Source: Listeria monocytogenes (GTDB lineage Bacteria; Bacillota; Bacilli; Lactobacillales; Listeriaceae). Taken from it: a stretch of DNA of 64,000 nucleotides. Made by a program: the position numbers and the translations under genes. The DNA lies in contig NZ_CP168900.1 of the NCBI RefSeq assembly GCF_041765605.1, forward strand, positions 2,434,001 to 2,498,000, given 5' to 3'. Under the pieces are notes generated by a model, which had not been told where the DNA came from, did not search any database, and saw only the letters and a list, made by a program, of their open reading frames with translations. Position 1 is the stretch's first letter, and every line of letters begins with the position of its first letter. This document shows positions 8,453-16,180 of the stretch, one piece after another.

Positions 8453-8861
8453 CGTTCTACTGAGAAATGTAACGAAAGTAGTTGCTTTCATTATTTTCTT
8501 ATTCTCACTCCATTTATTCTTTGCAGGACATTATAATCCTGGTGGCGGGTTTGTAGCTGGACTTACAACGGCTGGCGCAATTACATTAACGCTACTTGCT
8601 TATGATACAAAAACAGTTGCTAGTATGCTTAATATCAATACGATTATGCTTACCGGGGTTGGGCTTGTATTCGCCCTTGGTACTGGGATGATTGGGATTT
8701 TTACAGGAGATCCTTTCTTAACGCATAAATTTGGTCATGTTGATTTGCCCATTTTAGGAGATACTGCGTTACACACGGCGACTTTGTTTGACCTTGGGGT
8801 TTACTTAGTTGTTGTCGGTGTAACACTTACGATAATTCAAACGATTGGGGAGAGTGACTGA
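8439..8861 (+). CDS. mrpB: Na+/H+ antiporter subunit MrpB
   Basis: Small Mrp subunit of 140 residues with four membrane helices and the family signature GHYNPGGGFVAGL near residue 29. I place the start at ATG 8439 because GAGGTG lies six bases before it; GTG 8430 and ATG 8436 are in frame but too close to the SD. The gene overlaps the end of mrpA by 14 bases, which suggests translational coupling. It is needed for assembly and activity of the complex in studied Mrp systems. Confidence 0.95.
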   Translation: MKTNDVLLRNVTKVVAFIIFLFSLHLFFAGHYNPGGGFVAGLTTAGAITLTLLAYDTKTVASMLNINTIMLTGVGLVFALGTGMIGIFTGDPFLTHKFGHVDLPILGDTALHTATLFDLGVYLVVVGVTLTIIQTIGESD

Positions 8862-9208
8862 TGGAACTATTAATGTCTATATTAATCGGCTTGATTTTTG
8901 CAGCTGCTGTCTACTTAATTCTCTCTAAAAGTTTGCTACGGATTATTATTGGAACGGCTGTCCTAAGCCATGGTGTCAATTTGCTTGTACTTACGATGGG
9001 TGGACTGAAAAAAGGTCGCGTGCCAATTCTTGGTACACCGGGAGCGGGAACGTATAATGATCCCCTTCCACAAGCACTTATTTTGACTGCGATTGTTATA
9101 AGCTTTGGTGTAACTGCCTTTTTCCTTGTTCTTGCTTATAGAGCGTATCAGGAGCTTGATAGCGAGAGTGTATCCAAGACGAGAGGACATGAAGCCGATG
9201 ATGAATAA
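8861..9208 (+). CDS. mrpC: Na+/H+ antiporter subunit MrpC (NuoK-like)
   Basis: A 115-residue homolog of complex I subunit NuoK with three membrane helices. The central segment GTAVLSHGVNLLVL and the loop GTYNDPLPQALILTAIVI are characteristic. Its ATG shares a base with the mrpB stop codon (TGATG). The C-terminus is hydrophilic (GHEADDE) and its coding sequence contains the ribosome binding site of mrpD. Confidence 0.95.
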   Translation: MELLMSILIGLIFAAAVYLILSKSLLRIIIGTAVLSHGVNLLVLTMGGLKKGRVPILGTPGAGTYNDPLPQALILTAIVISFGVTAFFLVLAYRAYQELDSESVSKTRGHEADDE

Positions 9209-10685
9209 TATAATTTTAATGCCGATTTTGATACCTTTCCTTGGAGCAATTACGTTAATGTTGCTTCCGAAAAAAGTAATCATTCAACGGGTATTCGCCC
9301 TTATTTTTAGTGGTATTTTGGTTGTAGCGACACTTGGACTTGTATTTTATATTCGAGAAAATGGGATTACAACTGTGAATATTGGTAACTGGGCGGCTCC
9401 TTTTGGGATTACGATGGTTGGCGATATGCTTGCTGTCTTGCTTACGGCAACGACGAGTATTGTTTTATTCTGCGTGATTCTTTATTCTTTTTATACGATT
9501 GGGAAACCACGGGAGAAATTTCTTTATTATCCAGCGATTCTCTTTATGATTGTTGGGGTTAATGGTTCGTTTTTAACTGGTGATATTTTTAATATGTTCG
9601 TATTCTTTGAAGTTATGCTGATGGCGTCTTATGTACTGCTTGTCATTGGTGGAACTCAAGTTCAGCTCAAAGCGACGATTAAATACTTGCTGATTAATGT
9701 GGTTGGTTCCGGATTTTTCGTTGTAGCAATTGCGCTACTTTATTCGATGATTGGAACGCTCAACATGGCGGATATTTCGCAAAAAATTACGGATTTAAAT
9801 GGTGCAAATACAGGAATGATTAGCGTTGTCGCGGTTCTGTTCTTGTTTGTATTCGGACTAAAAGCAGGACTATTCCCGCTTTACTTCTGGCTACCAGGAT
9901 CTTACTTTGCTCCACCAATTCCGGTGCTTGCTTTATTTGGTGGACTTCTGACAAAAGTTGGGGTTTATGCAATTATCCGGACATACACACTATTTTTCAG
10001 TTCGTTAACAGATTTTGTTGTTCCGCTACTTGGAATTCTCGCGATTGTGACGATTGTTCTTGGGGTTATTGGGGCAATTAGTTACTATGATATGAAAACG
10101 ATTGTGATTTATAATATTATGATTGCGATTGGTGTTATTCTGTTTAGCGTTTCGATTATGACACGTGAATCGATGACTGGTGCTGTCTTTTACTTGATTC
10201 ACGATATGATTATTAAAGCCGCGCTGTTCCTTATTGTCGGGATTGTGATGGCGATTACTGGTTATTCTAGTGTAAAAAAATTCAGTGGGTTGATGAGCGT
10301 GAAGCCTTCACTCGGTTGGATTTTCTTCATTGCTACTCTTGGTCTTGCAGGAATTCCACCTCTTAGCGGCTTCATTGGAAAATTATTGATTGTGGAAGGT
10401 GCTTTCTCTGCTGGTCAAATAGTCGGCGGAATCATCATCTTACTATCCAGCTTATTCGTCCTTATGTCTTTAATCAAAGTCTTTACAAAAGGCTTCTGGG
10501 GCGAGAAAAAAGGCGTATTCAATTTACAAATTCCGTATAAAAAAATGCTTGTGCCAGTAATTATTCTACTTGCGATTTCGATTGGTTATGGTGTGTTTAG
10601 TAACGCAATTTATCCGTTTATTGAACAGGCGGTTGACCCTCTTGTTGACCCTTCTGTTTATATCCATGCGGTGATAAAGGAGTGA
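9198..10685 (+). CDS. mrpD: Na+/H+ antiporter subunit MrpD (NuoM/NuoN-like)
   Basis: Second antiporter-like subunit, about 495 residues and 14 helices. Complex-I-like motifs are present: FVFFEVMLMASYVLLVIGG holding the key Glu, FGLKAGLFPLYFWLPGSYFAPP holding the transmembrane Lys, and LAGIPPLSGFIGK. The first ATG of the pair at 9198/9201 is preferred because GAGAGG lies 11 bases upstream; the frame also extends upstream within mrpC, but that start lacks an SD. With these starts the length matches the roughly 493-residue Bacillus MrpD. Confidence 0.94.
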   Translation: MMNNIILMPILIPFLGAITLMLLPKKVIIQRVFALIFSGILVVATLGLVFYIRENGITTVNIGNWAAPFGITMVGDMLAVLLTATTSIVLFCVILYSFYTIGKPREKFLYYPAILFMIVGVNGSFLTGDIFNMFVFFEVMLMASYVLLVIGGTQVQLKATIKYLLINVVGSGFFVVAIALLYSMIGTLNMADISQKITDLNGANTGMISVVAVLFLFVFGLKAGLFPLYFWLPGSYFAPPIPVLALFGGLLTKVGVYAIIRTYTLFFSSLTDFVVPLLGILAIVTIVLGVIGAISYYDMKTIVIYNIMIAIGVILFSVSIMTRESMTGAVFYLIHDMIIKAALFLIVGIVMAITGYSSVKKFSGLMSVKPSLGWIFFIATLGLAGIPPLSGFIGKLLIVEGAFSAGQIVGGIIILLSSLFVLMSLIKVFTKGFWGEKKGVFNLQIPYKKMLVPVIILLAISIGYGVFSNAIYPFIEQAVDPLVDPSVYIHAVIKE

Positions 10686-10691
10686 TAAAAG

Positions 10692-11171
10692 ATGGCTTTT
10701 CAACTTATTCTTAATATAATACTTGCTTGTTTGTGGATGTTTCTTGAGTCATCATTTAGTTTTGCAACATTTATCATTGGCTTTATCATCGGGATTTTCT
10801 TGCTATTCTTTATGCGACGTTTCCTTGGATCAAGATTCTACCTTTTCCGGTTATTCGCCCTTATCAAACTGGTTTTCCGCTTTTTGCATGATTTAATTGT
10901 TTCTACAGTTCATGTAAGTCGGATTGTTTTAAAGAAAGATATGAACATTCGACCGGGGATTTTCAGATATGATACGACGCTTGAGACAGACTGGGAAGTG
11001 ACGATGCTCGCACTACTGATTACGTTAACGCCAGGGACACTTTCGATTGATATTTCGGATGATTATAAAGCAATCTATGTCCACTCGCTTCACGTCCCTA
11101 ACATTGAAGAAGAAATTGCAACAATTCGTAAGTCTTATGAAGGCGCGATTATGGAGGTGTTCCACGGATGA
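10692..11171 (+). CDS. mrpE: Na+/H+ antiporter subunit MrpE
   Basis: A 159-residue Mrp subunit with two or three N-terminal helices and a cytoplasmic C-terminal domain. The segment TLITLTPGTLSIDI is the family hallmark. It starts at ATG 10692, with AAAGGAG eight bases upstream and only six bases after mrpD. MrpE is often dispensable for transport but needed for full complex stability, by family knowledge. It overlaps mrpF by four bases. Confidence 0.94.
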   Translation: MAFQLILNIILACLWMFLESSFSFATFIIGFIIGIFLLFFMRRFLGSRFYLFRLFALIKLVFRFLHDLIVSTVHVSRIVLKKDMNIRPGIFRYDTTLETDWEVTMLALLITLTPGTLSIDISDDYKAIYVHSLHVPNIEEEIATIRKSYEGAIMEVFHG

Positions 11172-11455
11172 TTATTCAAATCGCTTTATCCATTGGTTTA
11201 CTTCTCTATTCGATTTCAACTTTCTTATATCTTTACCGTATTTTAAAAGGACCAACTACTTCTGACAAAGTGGTGGCGCTGGATTCTATTGGAATGAACT
11301 TAGTGGCCATTGTAGCGCTACTTTCGATGTTTTATGATACGCATGCCTTTTTGGATGTTATTTTACTTATTGCGCTTCTTGCATTTATCGGAACGGTTTC
11401 CTTTGCCAAATTTATTGAGAAAGGGAAGGTGATTGATCGTGAACGTGATAATTGA
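11168..11455 (+). CDS. mrpF: Na+/H+ antiporter subunit MrpF
   Basis: A 95-residue, three-helix subunit carrying the family pattern RILKGPTTSDKVVALDSIG after the first helix and FIGTVSFAKFIEKG at the end. Its ATG overlaps the mrpE stop codon. The C-terminal codons overlap the start of mrpG, so translation of E, F and G is probably coupled. Confidence 0.94.
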   Translation: MIIQIALSIGLLLYSISTFLYLYRILKGPTTSDKVVALDSIGMNLVAIVALLSMFYDTHAFLDVILLIALLAFIGTVSFAKFIEKGKVIDRERDN

Positions 11456-12032
11456 GATTATTATTTCTATTATGATTTTAATCGGCGGTTTGCTTAGTAT
11501 TCTTGCCGCAATCGGGGTTATCAGATTGCCTGACGTGTACACTAGAACGCATGCTGCCGGGATTAGTAATACATTTGGCGTTAGCTTACTTCTGTTTGCA
11601 ACGGTTGGTTACTTTTTCCACTCAGGCGAAGGTTTTAATGCGCGAGTACTTCTGGCCGTATTGTTTATTTTCTTAACTACACCAGTGGCTTCTCACCTTA
11701 TTAACCGGGCTGCTTATGATACCGGTGTTCCACTAGCTATTCGAATTCGTGACCAATTGCGTTCAGTGAAAAAAGACGATATTAAGAAAAAGAAAAGTCT
11801 TATTATCCGTCAAGAACAAATTGAAAAAGCACGACAAGAGCGGGAAGAATTGGAAGAACGAATGGAATGGGAACGACGCGAAGAGAAAATTGATGAGCGC
11901 GAAGATCAAGAAGAACAAGAACGGGAACGCGAGGAACAAACGATTGAAGAACAGTCGGATGATTCCGAGCATGAAATCATCGAGCAAGATGAAAGTGAAA
12001 CTGAATCAGACGATGATAAAACAGAGAAATAA
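11439..12032 (+). CDS. mrpG: Na+/H+ antiporter subunit MrpG with long charged tail
   Basis: The first 110 or so residues are a normal three-helix MrpG, with IGVIRLPDVYTRTHAAG as the family signature. GTG at 11439 is the likely start because GGGAAGGTGA lies just upstream; TTG 11433 is too close to it. The protein then continues for about 80 residues that are almost entirely Arg, Lys, Glu, Asp and Gln, predicted as a cytoplasmic helical or coiled-coil tail. Bacillus MrpG is about 124 residues and lacks this. Last gene of the operon. Confidence 0.92.
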   Translation: MNVIIEIIISIMILIGGLLSILAAIGVIRLPDVYTRTHAAGISNTFGVSLLLFATVGYFFHSGEGFNARVLLAVLFIFLTTPVASHLINRAAYDTGVPLAIRIRDQLRSVKKDDIKKKKSLIIRQEQIEKARQEREELEERMEWERREEKIDEREDQEEQEREREEQTIEEQSDDSEHEIIEQDESETESDDDKTEK

Positions 12033-12078
12033 AAAAAGCATGGCGCGAGTTCATCAATTGACCTCTGCCTTGCTTTTT
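12033..12078. terminator. Bidirectional terminator after mrpG
   Basis: AAAAAGCATGGC pairs imperfectly with GCCTTGCTTTTT across a 20-odd-base loop. T-runs on both strands let it also end the converging thioesterase gene. Confidence 0.65.
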
Positions 12079-12448
12079 ATTTTCGTTTCTTTTTGACTGC
12101 TATGGTACATCTGCTAATACAAATTAGTTTTTCCGTTTCGTCAGTGATTTTAATTTCCCAGACTTGGGTACTTTTGCCAAGGTGGATTGCTTCTGCAGTC
12201 GCTGTTACTAATCCTTCTTGTTTTGAAGCGAGGTGGTTGGCGTTAATTTCTAAACCAAAGACGATTTCATCAGGTTCGATTGATTTAGCAGCGCCAATAC
12301 TTGCTGCATGTTCCGCCAAAACAACAGAAACGCCGCCATGCAAATAGCCAAATGGTTGGTGGACTTTTTCTGTTACTTCTAACTGAACGATTGCTTTTCC
12401 TTTTTCTACTGAAACGATTTCAATGCCAATAGTTTCTTGAAGTCCCAT
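12077..12448 (-). CDS. menI: Hotdog-fold acyl-CoA thioesterase, MenI (YuxO)-like
   Basis: A 123-residue PaaI/YbgC-type hotdog thioesterase. The motif GYLHGGVSVVLAEHAAS (residues about 34-50) holds the HGG turn and the catalytic acid seen in 4-hydroxybenzoyl-CoA and DHNA-CoA thioesterases. In Bacillus the same gene, yuxO, also sits next to the mrp operon and was assigned to release of 1,4-dihydroxy-2-naphthoate in menaquinone synthesis. The shared neighbourhood supports the same role here, but substrate specificity is inferred. The start is ATG 12448, with AGAAGGGA upstream. Confidence 0.78.
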   Translation of the reverse strand: MGLQETIGIEIVSVEKGKAIVQLEVTEKVHQPFGYLHGGVSVVLAEHAASIGAAKSIEPDEIVFGLEINANHLASKQEGLVTATAEAIHLGKSTQVWEIKITDETEKLICISRCTIAVKKKRK

Positions 12449-12575
12449 ATGTTCCCTTCTTTCCGAATTTGCTTTATACTTTATTATATAAGAGTTGGTA
12501 GAAAAACTCTAGAAAAGGTTTTTAATAAGCTCATTGTGGTAAAATAAGAATAGACTTTTTGACAGGAGAGATTTG

Positions 12576-13049
12576 ATGTCGATATTTACGAATACACCAT
12601 TAATTGCATCTATTATTGCGATAGTGTTTGCCCAAGTGGTAAAAGTGCCGATTCATATTTTAGTTTACCGGAAGTTTAATGTCGGACTAATGTTTTCCAC
12701 TGGTGGCATGCCTAGCTCTCACTCAGCTGCGGTTACTGCACTAATGACAACACTCGCAATTGAATACGGGCTCGATTCACCTTATTTCGCGATTGCTGTT
12801 GTATTTGGTATTATCGTGATGTTCGATGCGACTGGCGTTAGAAGACAAGCCGGTGAACAAGCAGTTGTTTTAAACAAATTAGTAACGGATTTCCAAGACT
12901 TCGTGGAACATGCAAAAGGGCTCGCGGCACCTGAACAAGAAGAAAAAACGAAGCATTTAAAAGAATTACTTGGTCATAAACCTATGGAAGTTTTCTTCGG
13001 AGCACTTACCGGGATTGCGATTGGCTTTATTTTAGAAATGTTTATGTAA
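12576..13049 (+). CDS. YuiD-type (DUF212) membrane protein, divergent PAP2-like
   Basis: A 157-residue membrane protein of the DUF212 family, distantly related to acid phosphatase/vanadium-dependent haloperoxidases. The motif GGMPSSHSAAVTAL (about residues 42-55) matches the SxxH core of PAP2-type phosphatases. A later segment, FDATGVRRQAGEQA, is family-typical. ATG 12576 is chosen over TTG 12573 because AGGAGA lies six bases upstream. An extended -10, TGGTAAAAT, is at 12537-12545. The substrate is unknown. Confidence 0.85.
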   Translation: MSIFTNTPLIASIIAIVFAQVVKVPIHILVYRKFNVGLMFSTGGMPSSHSAAVTALMTTLAIEYGLDSPYFAIAVVFGIIVMFDATGVRRQAGEQAVVLNKLVTDFQDFVEHAKGLAAPEQEEKTKHLKELLGHKPMEVFFGALTGIAIGFILEMFM

Positions 13050-13052
13050 ATG

Positions 13053-13080
13053 AAAAGTTGACTCCTTGTAGTCAACTTTT
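13053..13080 (+). terminator. Intrinsic terminator after the YuiD-type gene
   Basis: An 11-bp perfect stem, AAAAGTTGACT with AGTCAACTTTT, is followed by more T residues. It shows that the open frame of the next gene beginning at 13058 is not its true start. Confidence 0.9.
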
Positions 13081-13123
13081 TTTGTTTGTCGTTAGTTTAC
13101 AGCTATATGTTAAAGGGAAAATC

Positions 13124-14386
13124 ATGTTATCAACAGATTTTACAAAGGGGCTGGCTTCGGTGAAAAAGGTAACACTCGTTTTTAGCGTTTATACATTTAT
13201 TCTAGGTATCTTAGTGGGAGTTATTGCTGCTTTATTTTTAGCAATGGTTCACTTCGCCACGACGTTTTTGTGGGATTATCTTCCTAATCAGTTTGATTTT
13301 TCATGGTATTATCCTCTACTAGTCGGTTTGATTGGGAGTTTTTTTGTAGGAATGGTTCAGCTGAAATTTGGTGACTATCCGCGGTCGATGCATGACAATG
13401 TTGCTGAGGCGAAGAAAACTGGACGGATGGAGTATCGCAAAGTTCTGCTTCCTACGATACTTAGCGCTTGGATTATTTTAACATTTGGGGCGAGCGTTGG
13501 TCCGGAAGCTGCTTTGATTGGTATTGTTGGTGGTGCCACGACTTGGATTATTGATCATCTAAAACTATCTATGGCGCATAAAGAAGAACTTGTTAGTTTG
13601 AGTGTTGGCGCGATTATTTCCAGTATTTTCCACGCTCCGTTTAGCGGACTAGCCGAGGAAATTGATGAAAGTAGTCAAGCGAAGAAAATTCCTAAAAACT
13701 CTAAATTAGTGTTATCGCTTCTTATTTCTTTTAGCGCACTCGGATCTTTCCTTTGGCTGAAATCCTTTTTAAAAATGCCTGCGAGTATTTTTGCGATTCG
13801 GCTACCTGACATGGGTTGGTCTTGGTGGTTTATTTTACTTTTTATTCCTATGATTATTCTAGGATGGCTCTTTAGTGTTTATTTCCAGCAATTGCAAGTC
13901 TATATCGCGAAGGCAGCTTCTGTCATTAAAAATAAAATGGTCGCGGCGGTTATTGGCGGTTTGAGCATTGGTTTATTTGGGATAATTTCTTCCTTCATGT
14001 TATTTTCTGGTGAGCATCAGCTGATTGAATTGACAACAACTGTCCAAAATTATTCGATTCCTTTTTTACTTATTATCGCCTTGTTAAAACCTGTTTTGGT
14101 CGCTATTTGTTTAGCAACGGGCTGGAATGGCGGTGCAATTTTCCCGGCGATTTTTACTAGTACGATTATGGGGTACATAGCAACATTTTGGATGGATGGA
14201 TCAACTGGTTTTCTCATTACGGTTTTCGTCACCGCTTGTTGTACGAAAATTGTTGGAAAACCCGTTCTTACCGCATCCATTTTACTTTTCATTTTCCCGC
14301 TACAATTTTTCCCGTTTATTCTGTTGACGGCGTTTATTGTGAATAAAAATTGGTGGGTTAGCATCAAGAAAATTATACGAGCATAA
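13124..14386 (+). CDS. ClC-family chloride channel/transporter-like protein
   Basis: A polytopic membrane protein of about 420 residues with ClC features. GASVGPEAALIGIVGG corresponds to the second anion-binding motif, where Gly-Pro-Glu replaces the usual Arg-Glu-Gly-Pro. GWNGGAIFPAIF corresponds to the GxFxP motif. ATG 13124 follows AAAGGGA; a GTG at 13160 behind AAAGGGG is an alternative. The open frame extends back to 13058 but that start lies inside the previous terminator. Ion selectivity is uncertain because the selectivity motifs are atypical. Monocistronic. Confidence 0.82.
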   Translation: MLSTDFTKGLASVKKVTLVFSVYTFILGILVGVIAALFLAMVHFATTFLWDYLPNQFDFSWYYPLLVGLIGSFFVGMVQLKFGDYPRSMHDNVAEAKKTGRMEYRKVLLPTILSAWIILTFGASVGPEAALIGIVGGATTWIIDHLKLSMAHKEELVSLSVGAIISSIFHAPFSGLAEEIDESSQAKKIPKNSKLVLSLLISFSALGSFLWLKSFLKMPASIFAIRLPDMGWSWWFILLFIPMIILGWLFSVYFQQLQVYIAKAASVIKNKMVAAVIGGLSIGLFGIISSFMLFSGEHQLIELTTTVQNYSIPFLLIIALLKPVLVAICLATGWNGGAIFPAIFTSTIMGYIATFWMDGSTGFLITVFVTACCTKIVGKPVLTASILLFIFPLQFFPFILLTAFIVNKNWWVSIKKIIRA

Positions 14387-14421
14387 AAAAAGCAGAAATT
14401 CATAACGAATTTCTGCTTTTT
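14387..14421. terminator. Bidirectional terminator after the ClC gene
   Basis: AAAAAGCAGAAATTC pairs with GAATTTCTGCTTTTT across a 5-base loop. It is shared with the convergent DUF1963 gene. Confidence 0.9.
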
Positions 14422-14422
14422 T

Positions 14423-15241
14423 TCACGAACAATCCCAGTTATACATAATGTTAGAAAAGTCCCGGTTGATTAAATCTTGTTTATTGATGAAGAAGTTCGC
14501 AACACCGCAGTCGCCCCACATAATTGCCATCCTATTTTCATCAAAGTCTTCGGACGCTAATTGGAACAAAAGCGTGTCGTGATGAGGATTTTCTGAATAC
14601 ATACGCGGATCTTCTTGCGTGAAGAACGGATACCCGCCGAGCTGACTGCCTTCGCTAGCTAGATTGTATAACTCATCAGCTTTATCTTCCTCATCAGCGA
14701 AAATTTGATCAGCTAATTCATAAAAATTATTACCAAATTCATTTTCAAAATCAAAGCTATCTTGTAATAGAATTTGATCTGAAACTTGACCAGCAATTTT
14801 AAATTCACCATTTACAACAGGGTAAAAATCTGTTTTCGCTACATCTTCAAAAAATGCATCTTGTTCTTCGGCAGTTAAGCTCTCACTTCCCAAGTCATCA
14901 AAGAAAAACACCCGAAAACCGTCTTGACTCGTAGGATTTTCAAAATTAAGTCCGTATAAATCATCTTGATAATCCACATAAAAAGCAAGCAACCCAAATT
15001 CCGGATAATTTTCCATTTGCGGCATTTCCGAAAAATTAATTTGCGCTAATAACGAAAGCGGCTTACCTTCTTCCGTCACCGGATATCCTTGTTCTTTCGG
15101 CAAATAACCTCGGCCACCAGCTTTACTTTGTAACAAGGAAAGTGTGCCCGCATCTTTAAAATGCAACTCTATCCGCTCTTTTTCTGTTTCCAAAAAGCGT
15201 TCGGCCCATTCACTTGGAAGTATATCAAAAAGTTGTTCCAT
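14423..15241 (-). CDS. DUF1963 (YwqG-like) protein, copy 1
   Basis: A soluble 272-residue protein of the DUF1963/YwqG family, whose function is not established. Family features: SKAGGRGYLPKEQGYP near residue 40, LSLLAQINFSEMP, LAFYVDYQDDLYGLNF, and GGYPFFTQEDPR toward the C-terminus, ending in a conserved MWGDCGVANFFI block. It is the downstream member of a tandem pair with the gene ending at 15276; the two are similar throughout and even share the same ends (QLFDILPSEWAE, MYNWDCS). The start is ATG 15241 behind AAAGAAGG. Confidence 0.88.
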   Translation of the reverse strand: MEQLFDILPSEWAERFLETEKERIELHFKDAGTLSLLQSKAGGRGYLPKEQGYPVTEEGKPLSLLAQINFSEMPQMENYPEFGLLAFYVDYQDDLYGLNFENPTSQDGFRVFFFDDLGSESLTAEEQDAFFEDVAKTDFYPVVNGEFKIAGQVSDQILLQDSFDFENEFGNNFYELADQIFADEEDKADELYNLASEGSQLGGYPFFTQEDPRMYSENPHHDTLLFQLASEDFDENRMAIMWGDCGVANFFINKQDLINRDFSNIMYNWDCS

Positions 15242-15275
15242 TATTTACCTTCTTTCTTTTTTGTAACGTGATTCT

Positions 15276-16097
15276 TTAACAATCCCAGTTAAAAATAACA
15301 TTGGAAAAATCCCGATTAATTAAATCCTGTTTATTAATAAAGAAGTTGCCGACTCCACTCATGCCCCACATGATATTTATTTGGGCACCTGGCTCTTCAC
15401 TGTACTCACTATCTAATTGAAACAGCAATGTGTCGTGATACGAATTTTCTGTACGCATTCGCGGATCTTCTTGGGTGAAGAACGGAAAACCACCAATTTG
15501 ACTACTATATGTTGCAAGGTCAAATAGCTCATTCGCTTTATCTTCATCATCACCAAAAATTTGCTCCATGATGTCATAAAAACCACTGCCAAATTCTTTC
15601 TCAAACTCTAGAATATCATTCATCAAAAGCTCTTTCGTTACTCGACCAGCAAGTTTATACTCCCCTTTGACCACAGTATAAAGGGCTGATTTATCAATAC
15701 CTTCAAAATAAACAGCTTGTTCTTCTGCAGTCATGCTCTCTCTGTCTATATTCTCAAAGAAAAACACCCGAAAACCATTTTGTTCTGTCTGATCATCAAA
15801 ATTAAGACCGTATAAGTCATCATGATAATCAACATAAAAAGCAAGTATTCCTGATTTTGGATAATTCTCGATTTGCGGCATTTCCGCAAAATTTATTTGC
15901 GCTAAAAAGAAAAGTGGTTCTCCTCCTTCATTCACTGGATAACCTTGTTCTTTCGGCAAATATCCTCTCCCACCAACCTTACTTTCTATTAAAGAAATCA
16001 CGTCTTCATTTGTAAGGCTTAATTCAATACGTTCTTTCATTGTTTTTGAAAATTTTTCTGCCCACTCACTAGGAAGTATCTCAAAAAGTTGTTTCAT
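15276..16097 (-). CDS. DUF1963 (YwqG-like) protein, copy 2
   Basis: A 273-residue paralog of the following gene. The start at ATG 16097 (MKQLFEILPSEWAEKF) aligns with the start of its paralog; an in-frame upstream ATG at about 16115 also has an AAGGAAAA nearby but adds residues the paralog lacks. The same conserved blocks are present, including GGRGYLPKEQGYP, FAEMPQIENYP, GGFPFFTQEDPR and GMSGVGNFFI. Only 34 bases separate the copies, so they are probably cotranscribed. No function is known for the family. Confidence 0.87.
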   Translation of the reverse strand: MKQLFEILPSEWAEKFSKTMKERIELSLTNEDVISLIESKVGGRGYLPKEQGYPVNEGGEPLFFLAQINFAEMPQIENYPKSGILAFYVDYHDDLYGLNFDDQTEQNGFRVFFFENIDRESMTAEEQAVYFEGIDKSALYTVVKGEYKLAGRVTKELLMNDILEFEKEFGSGFYDIMEQIFGDDEDKANELFDLATYSSQIGGFPFFTQEDPRMRTENSYHDTLLFQLDSEYSEEPGAQINIMWGMSGVGNFFINKQDLINRDFSNVIFNWDC

Positions 16098-16139
16098 GGA
16101 CTTACCTACTTTCATTTTTCCTTCATTATAACATAACAA

Positions 16140-16173
16140 AAAAGCAATATCTGCACTAACAGATATTGCTTTT
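16140..16173 (-). terminator. Intrinsic terminator of the NADH dehydrogenase gene
   Basis: AGCAATATCTG (16143-16153) pairs with CAGATATTGCT (16160-16170), with T residues following on the minus strand. Confidence 0.85.
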
Positions 16174-16180
16174 AGAAGTC

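Noticed and set aside
13058-13123. Longer N-terminus of the ClC gene
   Set aside because: That start lies inside the terminator of the preceding gene.
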